Shown: positions 21,796 through 33,606 of the stretch, in pieces
How the letters are laid out: each line of letters opens with the position of its first letter
How positions within the stretch are numbered: the first letter of the stretch is position 1
NCBI GenBank assembly: GCA_026120035.1
Contig: JALRME010000052.1
Span: 1 to 64,000, forward strand
Direction of reading: 5' to 3'
Source of the DNA: Coleophoma eucalyptorum
Taxonomy: Eukaryota > Ascomycota > Leotiomycetes > Helotiales > Dermateaceae
Length of the DNA stretch: 64,000 nt
Made by a program: the position numbers and the translations under genes
The notes under the pieces: model-generated
The model's database searches: none
What the model was told of the DNA's origin: nothing
The model's input: only the letters and a program-made list of their open reading frames with translations

Positions 21796-22529
21796 TAAAA
21801 ACTAAGAGCAAAAGCGCTGTAACAACTTTCAAAAGCATCTTGTCGGTGACGTGAAGGAGCACACAAATCAAGTCTTTGAAAAAATGGGGCAGAACTTAAT
21901 TCACATTATTACAATCGAAGCTATTCGCTCATGTAGCCTATAGTTAAGGTTATAATCAGATTGCCGAGATTTCTAAGAATTGGGAAATTCAGGGGCTTGT
22001 TGAGAGTATGGTTTTCGACCTATGGTGCTGCGAATGATTGTGGGTGAGCCATTTATAAGCTTTGATCTTGTTCAACTCGCATGGAATCAGGCCGTGGTGG
22101 TATTTCTGTGTCTGATCCTCAGTTTCATTTTTGGTGCACTGTTCTACATTGAAATCTACCAAGCCGCCGTTCAATTCTACCCAGCTCTGTCTATACATCG
22201 GACATAATCTTCGTTTTCGCATGCATGGCAGCAGGCTGGGCCACATTGGCATATGGGTTAGTAACGTATTACTCTTGATTGGAAAGCATTTCAACTGATG
22301 CTAAGTCTAAATTGGGGTGTTATATTTACATGGTTGTCTAGTCGCTTTTCATGCTACTTGTGGTGGAAATCTTATTGTTGGCATAGTGGCTTACTCTGCA
22401 CATTCCCCGTGATATTAGCTGCGTTGTGTGATTGCGACTAGAATTATCACAGCCATCTCTAAGCGTACACCAATGAATATCTAGCGTGTTGCATGACGCC
22501 TCTTGCAGGCATAATCGCCCTTATGGTTT
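21796..22529. other. Spacer with a possible membrane-protein scrap
   Basis: A plus-strand stretch at about 22025-22204 could encode one hydrophobic helix (AVVVFLCLILSFIFGALF), but it has no context and no recognisable family. Otherwise empty. Confidence 0.3.
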
Positions 22530-24123
22530 TTAATAACCAATACTAATAAACTTACTAACTACAATGCCATTGGGGGCTCTTGAGTTATCTAATATCTGCT
22601 TCTGACTTTCGCTGTCGCTCGTAATACTGGAGCGTGGGAGACTATCACTGCCACCTTCTACTTTAGTGGATGTTGATGTTGGCCCTCTGTAATCCTTGTC
22701 TCCATGTACGGCTTCCAACTCGTAATTTCCATCGAAAGTCGTGTAAGTACGGCGAGACGAGCTTGGGAAGGCTTGGGAGAGCATCTGTGGAGTGTTTGTT
22801 CTTCCAGACCTGCTGTCAGAGCCTCCAAGGTTGAAAAGGCGGCGAAAAAGAGGTCGAAGAGTTGAGAGATTTCCAACGAACATGCCAATTCCATTCTCTG
22901 CATGTCCCCAAATGACGATATTTGCTAGGCCATCTGTAAAATATAGTTCTTAGACAATAGATACTATTAGATTATAGTAGTGTGGTCTTACAGAGGTAAT
23001 CATTCTGCTGATTGGTAAGGTTGACGGTATACTTGAGCCTAATACATGCAGAAAGTGACGCGCTAACGATTGGTTAGTGGTAGGTAACTTTATAAAACTT
23101 GACTTTATAATAGGTTTACAAACAAGATTCCTAGACTCAAGATTGCACCAACAGAGATCTTCGCATTTAAGTTGAGTTTAAGATTCCATAATAATGGAAT
23201 TGGCCTAGAGATAAGTTTAATTTCTACTCAAGTTTTCAAAAGCAATAGCAGTACTCACATAAAAGCAGTGAACCAATCAGTTGCAATATTTACAGCCGTC
23301 GTAGCGTAGTAAATATTTGCTAAAATTGTAGCATCATTACAATGCCCTCCTTCCGTTGTAAGCTCCGTATCCCATGCTGCACTATATTAGATTTAGTAGG
23401 TTGTCACATTAGAGGAGAAGCTAACCTATGACTTACGATACAGGATTACATTGGAAGATAATATATAATGCCGCAATCAAGTTCATAGTAGTGAACATAC
23501 CCATAACAACATATTGGCTAATCACATATGCCTTTTTTTTCTCCGCAATACGGATTAGCATAAAAGAAATACTAAGTTTAATCGGAATAATAGCGGTACA
23601 ATAAAAGACCTCGAATAAAAAGAACCACTACGACGATTAGCCGCTACTCAACTTGGTATATATACTAAATTGGAAACTTACAAATAGGCCGAGTTCCTGA
23701 TACTTCTTATTTCCAGGTTGTGTGAGTCTAAAAGCATGGATTCCAACACCATTGAATGAGGATGCTAGGCATGATATAGAAAGAACGCTGAAAGGTATCT
23801 GTGTTACTATCAGCCACATGATCTTCTAGTGCCAGAAACAAAGTAACAAACTTACCACTGCTACTGTCATAAGCCAGTCCTCAACCCCCCAGCTTTTTCT
23901 AGTAATTCTAGTATACAATCGTAATCCAAATGTTAGATAGGCTAAGAAGGTGATGGTAATAACAGTTGCTGCAACTTGTGGGGCATCATCCTGTTGCGAT
24001 GTTAGAAAAGATTTCTATTGGTCAATGATACAAATCTGGTAGTTATCAAACCCAGAGTAGCAGAGGATTTGGCACAAGCATGTGTTACAGTGTCTATAAG
24101 AGACCTACCGTAAAAATCGCCAT
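22530..24123 (-). CDS. Fungal rhodopsin-like seven-helix membrane protein (PTH11-type class)
   Basis: Eight exons on the minus strand join in frame to 387 residues: 24109-24123, 23856-23990, 23682-23825, 23437-23627, 23259-23381, 23124-23204, 22992-23062 and 22530-22933. All seven introns have GT...AG ends and matching phases; the first exon is only 15 nt. The order of landmarks is typical of the fungal integral-membrane rhodopsin domain: R(L)YTRITRKSWGVEDWLM after helix 1-2, FYCTAIIPIKLSISFMLIRI, a CNPV loop, an extracellular C/W loop (AAWDTEL...GHC), TAFMPIPLLWNLKLN, ASLSACIRLKY, and IVIWGHAENGIGMFVGNLSTLRPLFRRL before a Ser-rich cytoplasmic tail. Such proteins are putative surface sensors. 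No CFEM domain is present. Despite surrounding relics it appears intact. Confidence 0.85.
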
Positions 24124-26241
24124 CTGAACTTGAATTAGACGTACAAGAGAAACGGATAAGAAAAAAACAAGTACGTCGTAGAAATGCTTATCCTAGAAAA
24201 CAACTCTAGGGCTCTGGAATCTTTGAAGGCTACTTTGTTACCTAAATACTCCAAAGATTCCAATCCATGCACTGGGAACTTCCATGTTCCTTGACCCCAT
24301 ATCATCGTTTTTATTGTACGAGAGCATTGGCTGACCATAAAACCCCATCGTACTACTAGTAACTCCCCGAAATGAAACACAAAATACAGACCCGCCGCAT
24401 CCACAAAGAGCCCACAGCTATTATCTGACACAGATTATTTATATGCACATGGGACCATGACATAATGATAAGCATAAAGGTTTTCTACAAGCAGCTTTTT
24501 ATCTCATTTCTACAGTACAGCACTGCCGATCTCAAGCTCGTGCTTCTCCAGTGATGCGCAATTTGGAATTGGAGGACTTTCCAATAGCATACTAGTGTAA
24601 TCGGATAGGCCAGCCCGGTATACCCGGCCAGCATAGGCCTGTAAGATGGCGTTTCTGGTAAGCGATGCTAGGACCAATTTATTACCAGCATGATGCCAAT
24701 CCAACTCTTTGCCATCCAACGAACATGCTACCACTATCGCATTTCCTGGAGTGCTATCAAAAGGTTTAAGCGACACAGAAAGGCCGTGCGGGAACGATCA
24801 TGGCAATTAGGGGTTTTCATCGACCGTCTGGTGTTCGTGGCAGAAATTCCTAATCAAAGTTTTTCATCGACCATCTGACGTGAACCCCGAAATCAGCCTT
24901 CGAAAAGCCATATTTCTTGTAATTATCAGCTGTTGCTTATATATAGGCTTTGGATCGAAGGAGAATAACCATATTCATGGCTGTAGTGCCTAGGGCATCC
25001 TTGGACTGTACCGAAGAGTTTTAGAGGAGATGTGACAAGAAGGAGTCGCTGACTGAACTTGGGAATAATGCGGGCTAAGCAATCTTGATTATCTTAGGAT
25101 CGATGCTTATGGCGGATATTGATGAGAGGTATTACATCCAAATGGCTGGAGCCTAATGAAATACCTATTTATTAGAGTCCTTCATCACTCTTGCGTCTCT
25201 TGTCCCCGTGCTCCATTGCCGACGACAGCTGCGCATGCATCACCATAGTGGCATCGGACGGACCATGATGTGCAGCCAAACGAGTGGGCCTTTTACTCGC
25301 TATTATTGTGGTCAAGTGCAGCTCCTTGCTTGGCCCACATAATCATCCCTATTTTCAAGTGGGAAAGCAGCCGGCGCCGGTCTTCTTTCTTTTGGTTAAA
25401 TCTTAGGGTAATGGCTTTGAGCCTTAGCAGGTGTACCTGTTTTCTCTTTTTCGATAGATTTTTCTATTCATCTGACCGATCATCATCGAAATAATGTCGT
25501 GTCGTGTTGTTTTGTTTTGATTTTCTCACCGCCTTTTGGTTGTCTCGTAACCAGAGTCACGTGAAACAATACACACTTTACTTACGTGCCGACTTATCAC
25601 GTGTAGAGTTGATGCATTGAAAAGTAAAAACCATCTAGCTATTTTTTGCTAGCTTTATAAGGATAAACTTATTGGTTGAACTTCTATCTTTCTATTATTG
25701 TGCTATAAAGTAGGTGAGTTGTCAGGTTTACTCTGTACTCTACATACTTCCAATTATGTTAGTCATGTGTCACCGCATTCGGCATTCGATCGTTGCAACG
25801 CCCAAACCATGCCAATGCTTCTTAGTTAGTTGGCCCCTAGCTAGGACGCCGTTGCTAGCACCTGATGAGCTCTTCGCTGGAGCGTAGCAAGGCCGGGGAG
25901 TTTTGCTACGCTTTTGTACAGATCGTACCTGGAAGAGCTCCGACTTGATTATTGCCGGCGCATAGAGGCGAGAGAACCAGACGCAACAAGATATATAGAC
26001 ACCGACCGAGTGCAGATAGCATTTCTAGGAAACGACGAATAATAAAAGTCTGTATTCAAGTGGTATTTACGCTTTTGAATTAGCCTGTATGATGAATACC
26101 ATACTAAAGAACCAAGAGCTAGATTTTATTCTCTGCGTCAGTCTTGCATAATTTCTCTACGTACAATATCACATTCTCTACTCTACGTTCATCTTCTTAC
26201 TCGAACGTTTCTTTGAGCTAGACCTCAAAATATCCGGTAAC
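24124..26241. other. Long gene-poor region with a compound hairpin
   Basis: Open frames at 24135-24431 and 24510-24776 on the minus strand start with GTG, match no family known to me, and are not annotated as genes. The distal half is a normal-composition spacer, containing the inverted-repeat structure at 25867-25940, and presumably the promoter of the downstream secreted-protein relic. Confidence 0.4.
25867..25940. repeat. Nested inverted repeats (compound hairpin)
   Basis: The outer arms GAGCTCTTC (25867-25875) and GAAGAGCTC (25932-25940) enclose a perfect 10-bp stem AGCGTAGCAA (25881-25890) and TTGCTACGCT (25903-25912). The inner loop is 12 nt. Arms are exact. The function is unknown: a foldback element, structured RNA, or multi-site operator are all possible. 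Confidence 0.75.
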
Positions 26242-27430
26242 ATGCAGTTTGTCTATGTCTCCTTAGCGGTGCTTAGTGTTGTTCCATCCGTTTTTGGTGA
26301 TCAAAGACATGGCCACGTTCACGAACGTGGGGTGGGGCGAAGTACTCAAATAATATCGATACGGCCACTAAGATTATCATTACCGATATCACTTTTTCTA
26401 CGTCTTTCATCTCAAAATACAGCCTATCGTGAGAATTCAAAGAAAGGTGGCCGGGTTTGGTATTGGTTTCTTTAGCATAACGAGGCATCGACAATCTATT
26501 CGTATTTGTGGAACACACATTTCTTAAAAGAAGGCAAAATCTAAAAGCAAGGTCTTGCACAGGTTTCAGCACAAACTAAGTCTAGACACTTATTCCAGAG
26601 AAACTGACATTGACCAGCAAAGCAACCCCAGCCTATGTATACCTAGAGACTACAATCATACGGACCCAGGTAGTAAGCAAACTTGTTACCTGAAGCTTTC
26701 TAGTGTCCTCATCAACTGTGCAAAATCAAAAACGATCTCCTCGGAAAACATCAGTACCACGCAAAAGACCATCTCCACAAAATATATCTCAACTACCTCT
26801 GATAATGCGCCAAACCCTGCCGCGCTTATCTCATCGATTGCATACAGTAGCTCAACTACTCTTGTCTCATCCACGACAACGGCTAACAGCACGCAAGCTG
26901 TGAGGAATTCTAAACTTTTCCCAGACATCCCCGCCGCAAGCTCAACCGACCCCAACCAAGTTCAGTATGAGGAACATTTGCATTTGCCACACTGAGCTCT
27001 GACTCTGTAAGCGCCAATGCTCTAGCGACCACAGCATTGGGTAACTGTAACATCTGCGCTGGAAACTTGAATGCCAATGGAGACTATTTGTAATGGCCTA
27101 GTCTGAGCAGCAATTTTGGATAGATTCAGCCCATGGGCGTCGGTCACAATGCGATATTTTTGCCCAATATCTACGCTTGTGGCCAGACTTGCGCCAATAC
27201 ACCGCATTGTCAGTCCTATGGGACGGCTAACTACAATACCCAAGACTTCACCATGACCTTCGCAGATACTGGAGTAGTATACTGTTATACCTTCCGTTAT
27301 GCTATAGCCGATTGGTAGTTAGAGTATGTCTACCCCTACGGGCCGCCATCGCCTCTAATCCTCATCAACCACAACTACTGGAAGCATGATTCCTTGCCCA
27401 CGGCAACCTACCTCTATGAGCCAGACTGAG
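26242..27430 (+). pseudogene. RIP-hit secreted Ser/Thr-rich protein relic
   Basis: It starts at ATG 26242 with a clear signal peptide (MQFVYVSLAVLSVVPSVFG) and a His-rich stretch, then frameshifts. A Ser/Thr-rich linker follows (about 26700-26960), and then a coherent C-terminal frame from about 27000 to 27430 with GNCNICAGNL, PMGVGHNAIFLPN, FTMTFADTGVVYCYTF and YGPPSPLILINHNYW. Stops at 27091 (TAA), 27121 (TAG) and 27316 (TAG) replace probable Gln/Trp codons, which are RIP-type C:G-to-T:A changes. The layout suggests a wall-associated or secreted protein. I do not recognise the C-terminal family. Confidence 0.6.
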
Positions 27431-27647
27431 ACTCTCCAGCGGTCGCTGCATTAGTCTCTTCTGCATCCAAAGTAAAACGAAGTTCGCCAGAGGTACTGGT
27501 GGGGTGCTCGTATGGCGTCCAGCTCTCTCCGTTGTATGGTAGTGCAGTGTCGATGACTGTAAGCGCGCCGTTGGATGATAGAAGCAATTCTTCGATACCA
27601 TTGCGCACCACGAGCAAGAGGTATCGAGAGAAAAGGCTGTGGACCAT
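27414..27647 (-). CDS. Small hypothetical ORF (doubtful)
   Basis: An ATG-started 77-codon frame on the minus strand, overlapping the 3' end of the plus-strand secreted-protein relic by only a few bases. The product is mildly hydrophobic at the N-terminus and acidic after. No family is recognised; it could be the last exon of a lost gene. Confidence 0.2.
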   Translation of the reverse strand: MVHSLFSRYLLLVVRNGIEELLLSSNGALTVIDTALPYNGESWTPYEHPTSTSGELRFTLDAEETNAATAGESQSGS

Positions 27648-28696
27648 GATTGCAAATATGTGATTGGGGATAGTAAGCAGAACAATTGCATTTTAAATTG
27701 GGGACCTATTATATAACCTCCCAGACCTTGATAAGATAAGAAATACTGTCATAGTCTGTCTATTACCAATGCTGCTGACAACAGGAGACGGCTTTGAGCG
27801 TGAGATGCATGGAAATTAGCTTTTGCCAATGCAACGTACAATAGAAGGGGCAGTTATTCTGCAATTCAACGTAACTTACATATAAGTTTTAGATCCCAGC
27901 ACTGAAAGTGACGCAAGAAATAATCTGATCTAGTTAGGAAGGCAACAGATTAATTTTACAGTATCCCACTCATTTATCACGCACCACTATGACTTCTTCT
28001 CCAATTAATGTTATGATAGGATCTTATGCGCCTTCTGTTCTCGTTTTAACAGAGGCCTGTATATACTATGCTAGTGACCCGGCCAGTCAGGAAACTCAGG
28101 CAGATACCCTTGGCTATGCTATTGCAAGTCACTGCTGTATCGCGGATTAAAATGATGTTAATTGATTGGTTTCCATTAAATCTATTAAGGAAACTCTAAT
28201 GGAAGGTCGCATCCTAGCTCGCGGGAACATTAACCGCAATTGCAAGTATAATTGCAAAGCTTATCGTAGGAAGCATCTCACCCCAAAACGGGAGTCCTAG
28301 CGCGCTCTATTGCTACTGGTATGGGAACTTGCTATCCGTATGAAGTGCAAGTGCATGGTCATGGAGGAACAATCCCCGCCGACGCAACAGTAATTATAAA
28401 GACCTCGAAGGTTACCAATGCCATGTCTTAACCAGTCTATCAACTACTACAATGAGGTTAAATAGATTACGATGAATTAACTTCATAAAAAAATACAGAC
28501 CATATAATTACTGATACAATTGATAGGGTTACCTTAACCTTAGGTCATAATTTATGAAATCCCTTTTCACCATTGATTCTCTTAGTTATGATTTTGTCGC
28601 AAATCATTAGCAGCTGCCATTCTCAAACGGAAAAGAAAATATCAAGTCCTTGTTTTTGATTGTTGAATCATCCAAAAATATTCTATAGCAAAAGTA
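27648..28696. other. Gene-free spacer
   Basis: About 1 kb without a recognisable gene, lying downstream of the chitin deacetylase gene. Short frames only. Confidence 0.4.
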
Positions 28697-29524
28697 CTAG
28701 AACCCTTGGCCTGGAGCTGGCGTTCCCTGACAGGTCCATGATTCATCCCGCTGTCCATAAGAGCCCCTGACAGCCTGGTATGGATTGACACCCAAGCACT
28801 GATCAACTGTAACTAGGTTTACTCCACGAGCAACTAGCCCGGGAATAGTGTTTGGGATGACTTGCTCAACTGTCGTTTGGATAGTCTCATGGGCGAGGAA
28901 CAAGTTTCCGGCTGTAGCAGCGTTTAAGATACCTTCACTTGTAGCGACCGAAGCACCAACGGAGTCTTGGGTATCTGTAGACCAGCCGACAACAGTATAG
29001 CCACGTGAGTTGAGATAACTAACTAACTGAGCATTTTGGGCTCCGTAAGGCGGACGGAACAAAGCTGGTTTTATACCAAGAATGTTCCATAAAGCAGTTT
29101 CAACAAGATCGAGTTGATGTCCAAGGTTATCAGTAGTGCCCAGGGTAATGTTATAGTGGTTCCAGGTATGTGACCCTATGGTAAATCCTGATTCATAGGC
29201 GCGTCTTAGTGCCTGGACATTCTGATCATCGTAGATACAGCCCTAGGGATAATTAGTCGCGATAATGGTATAGTATCAATGTTTACTTACAAAATTGTTA
29301 CCATTAACAAAAAGTGTTCCTTTCGCGCCAGCAGCAACAACTGTGTTCACCAACTCCTGCTCGTAAATGTATGGGCCATCGTCAAAGGTAACAGCAGTGT
29401 TCTGTATACAAGCTGTCTGATAACCTAGTATTGGCGATATTTGTCTTGCAGGAGTAGCAGTTTCTAAAAAACTCGCCAAACCGAGCTTTGTGACTAGCAA
29501 CAATAGCGCCACCGAGCGAACCAT
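28697..29524 (-). CDS. Secreted polysaccharide (chitin) deacetylase, NodB domain
   Basis: Two exons, 29291-29524 and 28697-29242 (48-nt intron), encode 259 residues. Residues 1-18 form a signal peptide. The NodB (CE4) fold is complete: motif 1 TFDDGP (46-51, base and metal Asp), motif 2 SHTWNH (HxxxH metal ligands, about 103-107), motif 3 RPPYG, then a WSTDTQD strand and a FLAHET motif where most relatives have LxHD or LLHE. CE4 enzymes remove N-acetyl groups from chitin or related polymers outside the cell, or in plant-associated fungi protect the wall from chitinases. There is no CBM18 chitin-binding module and no GPI signal. The frame is intact, so the gene is likely active. Neighbouring genes are also secreted carbohydrate enzymes. 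Confidence 0.9.
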
Positions 29525-30638
29525 GATTAAAGACTAAGGCTAATAATTAAGTGTCTGGTAAGAGGAGTCCGCTCAGATATTCCCTAAAGAGAAATACAAA
29601 TTGCGTGGGATTTTAATAGCCATTGCTACGGAATACTATTATCTTATGTACCTATAGCACAGCGGCCGAACGCTCGCTCACACGAAGGGGGACGCACGTA
29701 CGCCCGGGTAAAGGAGCAGGTCATTGAAGAGTCTTTGCTCGTGTTTCAGTCGAGAATACTATGTTTCGTGGTTGGTAGAGCAAGTCGCTTACTCGGCCCA
29801 GCCACGTGTTATTCAAATCAACTATGTCCTCTACTTGCATAACCCTAGGAATTCTGCGCTTCAAGATGAACCCCACGAGCCATTAAATGATCTCCGTCGC
29901 TCTTGTACATCTATTTGGACCTACTTCTTGGGCCACAAAATAGTGTGGACTTTGATCAAGGGATACCACCACGTTCCGAGGTAAATCTCTACCGTACTTT
30001 ACTCTTGACTAAACTCCAATTTTGGAATCCTTCCAATCTACTCTATTGTGTCAAGAAATTTGTTTCTTTTTTGCTTCTCAATATTAGTAAATGATAGGAA
30101 AGTTTGTTATAAAACGCAATATAGAGTAGGTATCAACTAATAACACGTATTATTAACCCTACTAAGATTGCTAGAGCTTGAGATTTCGTTATGGATTCCT
30201 AGAACAATGCACTTGTGTTAAGACCTAAGATAACAATTCACGGTTCTCCTAAATACTATCTATGCTTTGTTTTATATTATCTTAAATTTCAGTACTTTGA
30301 TTTTCTTTTGTTTTATGTAAACCGAATCGAGATGTTTACTGTTTCAGAAAGTCGATGATGATACTTGTAGCGTCTTAGTCTTGGTTAGGTAGTATCAAGA
30401 TACTTCTAACACCAACTTAGCTTGTGGATTCAATAGCTTACATCTAAGCGAACCAGTCTACGAATATCCAGTGTAATATTCCACTTCGGCTCTTTACCAC
30501 TTTGGGACCCCTATTCCAAAGCCCATAACATACACGAGCGTTCGGCTAGGGAAAGCTGCCCAGGGCGCTTTTAATACTTAAGAATCGCAGCTAGTTAAAC
30601 ACAAGGTCGCTATCACAATTTTCAAGCTTCAAAGTTTA
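29525..30638. other. Promoter and spacer upstream of the deacetylase
   Basis: No gene is recognised. The proximal few hundred bases must hold the deacetylase promoter; the rest is partly AT-rich. Confidence 0.4.
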
Positions 30639-30820
30639 TGTCAGAATGTCATTTACAGGTCAATCACGAGATCTAGTCACATGTTACATACCGTAATGAG
30701 AGAGGTATTTATACCTGTCTGCCTCACACTCTCTTCAACACACATAAACCAATTACCTATGAACCCTATTTTGTACCTAATTTAACATACACTTATTACG
30801 TTACCTAACGGAAACCAACA
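30639..30820 (+). repeat. Solo LTR, family B, copy 1
   Basis: 182 bp, starts TGTCAG, ends CCAACA, and shares GGTCAATCACGAGA, TAGTCACATG, TCACACTCTCTTC and CGTTACCTAACG phrases with the copy at 42445-42638. The target duplication is not clear. Confidence 0.75.
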
Positions 30821-31092
30821 GTTGCTCTTGCTATTATAAACGGCACAAATATCACGTCTCAACTCTTCATCATCAACCCAAACTATGTTAACACGGAAAT
30901 TGAATATATGATGTAATAATCCAATAAAGTAGCAAACTTTGGTCGTGGAGCACTCAATCATATGATTGGCGCTGATCGCTTTCTGCAAAACTTATCTCGG
31001 GCGCAGTTTAACTTTTTTTCCAGCGACGAACGTTCAGAAAACCTTTAATAGCAAGAGCCAATTGAGCATATCAGACTAATAAATAGGAAGCA

Positions 31093-31374
31093 TAGCAGTA
31101 CATCGGTAGCCGGATAAATTACCGGAAGTGCATTCTATTGCTTCTAAGTTAGGAGGACTTAACCAGGATATCTGTCGGAGTTCAACTTACCGTTAGCGAA
31201 TCATTCAATTGCCTATCATGAACTACAAATATGAATTTTAGCAGTATGCCGGCAGCCGGATAAATTAGCGGAAGTGCGTTCTATTTCACGATAGTTTAAG
31301 ATGGCTTAATATGTCTGTGGGAGTTCAACTCTTAGCGTTAGCGACCATTCAATTGCCCATCATGACTCTTTGGG
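31093..31374 (+). promoter_or_regulatory. Tandemly duplicated GH43 promoter with CGGATAAA sites
   Basis: Two copies, about 146 bp apart, of a segment running from AGCAGTA through a CGGATAAA box (31111-31118 and 31257-31264), GAAGTGC, GTTCTAT, GGAGTTCAACT and TTCAATTGCC. The box fits the reported AraR consensus CGGDTAAW for an arabinose/xylose Zn2Cys6 regulator. The first copy is CCGGATAAATTACCGG, with CGG arms on both strands; the second has lost the last arm (TAGCGG). The second copy reaches into the start of the GH43 frame. Confidence 0.7.
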
Positions 31375-33335
31375 TTCTTTTCTTTATATCTGGGTACCTT
31401 TTAGCTAGTGTCGTTTCAATCAGAAATCCCATCATCTCAGGATGGAACCCGGACCCAACAATCCTCCGCGTCGGAGATGAGTACATAATTGCAACTTCGA
31501 CTTTTGAATATTTCCCAGGAGTACCTATATATCGCAGTATAATCACTCAATATCTTTTATTTTAGGCAATGATCTGACATTTTCCCTGAAGGTACAGACC
31601 TCCAGAACTGGGACTTAGTTTCACACGCCTTTCAGACACCTGAAACTCTTCAGTTATACGGAGTCCCTACAGGAGCAGGTAATATTTTCTGTTTAAATAA
31701 TACTGGAGAGGATACTGAAAGTCCATAGGTGGCTGGGCCCCGAGCCTGTCATATAAAGATGGGAGGTATTACTTGGCCTCAATGACTAGATGGACTTACG
31801 ACCCCGTCGCAAGAGTCTGGCCGCGAGTATTCTTTACATCATCTTCAGACCTAAAAACTTGGTCGAGTTTGACGTGGTGTGACCCATGGGGAATTGATCC
31901 AGCCCTATTTCATGACCCAAATAGTAATAAAACGTATTTGAATCTCATGGCACCAAATAACAACAAGGATAGAATATGGGGCATTTACCAATGTGAGGTC
32001 GATCTTAGAACAGGCGGATGCATTGGGGAGTATCGAAGCCTTTGGAATGGCACTTTAGCACACAATAGCTCTGCCCGGATCGAGGGTCCAAAGATGAACT
32101 TTAAAGATGGTTATTATTATTTACTTTGCGCTGAAGGTATATATTATAATTTACCGTTGAAAGGAACAATTCTAACCAGAGATATAGGTGGAACTGACGA
32201 TCTTCATCGAGCAACAATTGCTAGAAGCATATCACCTGAAGGTCCCTTTGAAGCAGGCCCTAATAATCCCTTGATATTCAATGGAGGCTGGGGACTTGAT
32301 AACCTGACAGTTCAATCGACTGGCCATGCCACTTTAGTGGATACCCCGGATGGCCAATGGTACGCAGCTTTTATAGCTCGCAGGAAAATAAATGGAAGTT
32401 CTCCACTTGGTCAGTACTTCCTATTGATTTGATTTTCAATGGTATCTTACAAAAACCAAGGACGTGAGACCTTTTTAACAGAAGTGAACTGGGAAGATGG
32501 CTGGCCAAACTTTAACAACAGGAAACCTATCCTTTTAAGTGAAACATTCGGGCCATCCGGGAACCAGACCACGCCCCTGCCCCCATTTCAAGATGATTTT
32601 AAGAACTCAAATCTTGATAATGGATGGTACCAATTACGAACACCATATACGAGGAACTATGAATTTGGCAAGCAAGGTTTACAGTTGAAACCGAACGTTT
32701 TTGGTTTGAGCGACCGTGAAGTTCCCGCTACACTTTTACGCAAACAGAAGTCATTGAACATGACATTCTCTGCAACTCTGTTACTTACTAAAGGATCTTT
32801 GGGTCCTAGACAAAGCATTGGAATCTCTGCGTATCTCAGTGAATTTCAGCATCAAGACATTGGAATAAAAGGTTGTGCCAATGTAACTGGCGTATGTCTC
32901 TACACTACACTATGGAAAAATCAAACATCTCAGGTGAGTTAGTTGAATCACAAATTTTTACGGAACAATACTTTAATAAGCTAAGAATATCACCCGGACA
33001 TTTTTGACTTACGATCTATCTAGGAATTGCAAATTTCGTTGAATCAAACGGTGATACCGCACGACATAACACTCTATATCAGAGCATCTCCACTTCTGTA
33101 TAAGCTTGGTTACAGTATTGGAGAAAAGAGCCTCCCCATTTACATCGCAGAAATCTCTTCATCATGGCTAGCTTTTGCACCCACGAATTTCTTTGTCTTT
33201 ACAGGTGCGTCCTTTGCACTCTTTGCTAGCGGGGGTGGCGAACCTTGGCCGTACAATGCGCCGACAGTCGGCTTTAAAAAAGTAGTTGAGAAATACTTTG
33301 AGGAAAACATTCCAGATTATGACCGGTGGGCTTGA
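31311..33335 (+). CDS. Secreted GH43 beta-xylosidase/arabinofuranosidase-like enzyme
   Basis: Five exons, 31311-31536, 31592-31678, 31729-32409, 32461-32933 and 33024-33335, join in frame to 592 residues (575 if the second ATG at 31362 is the start). A hydrophobic secretion signal follows that second ATG. The GH43 five-bladed propeller has its three acidic sites in view: base Asp in GWNPDP (Asp48), the pKa-setting Asp in GIDPALFHDP, and the acid Glu in RIEGPKM. A C-terminal beta-sandwich with DDF...WYQLRTPY is typical of GH43 xylosidases. The enzyme would trim xylose or arabinose from hemicellulose outside the cell. The 5' end lies in a tandem promoter duplication, so the first ATG may be an artefact. 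The frame is intact. The tip of the last exon borders a transposon. Confidence 0.88.
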
Positions 33336-33606
33336 TTTCACTCAACGATTATTCACAAGTAAAATCTGTTCAAAATGATGCTCATCTAAGTTATCTCCTG
33401 TTACAGAATAATAATACACTATACAGTCGAAAGAGCAATCCAACCTACCTCGGTGCCTGTAGTAATTGTAGTATATACGTGCTTATATTATCTCTGCTTC
33501 TAGCGTTACACCTTTGCTTCCTGTTATCACAACTATTATCATGCTTTAGATCAGCTGATACAATTGGCGTCTTTCATTATGTATGTTATATTAATTCTTC
33601 TACATA

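Noticed and set aside
24135..24776. Two minus-strand frames of 98 and 88 codons
   Set aside because: Both begin with GTG, match no family and have no splice links to the neighbouring receptor, whose true start is 24123.
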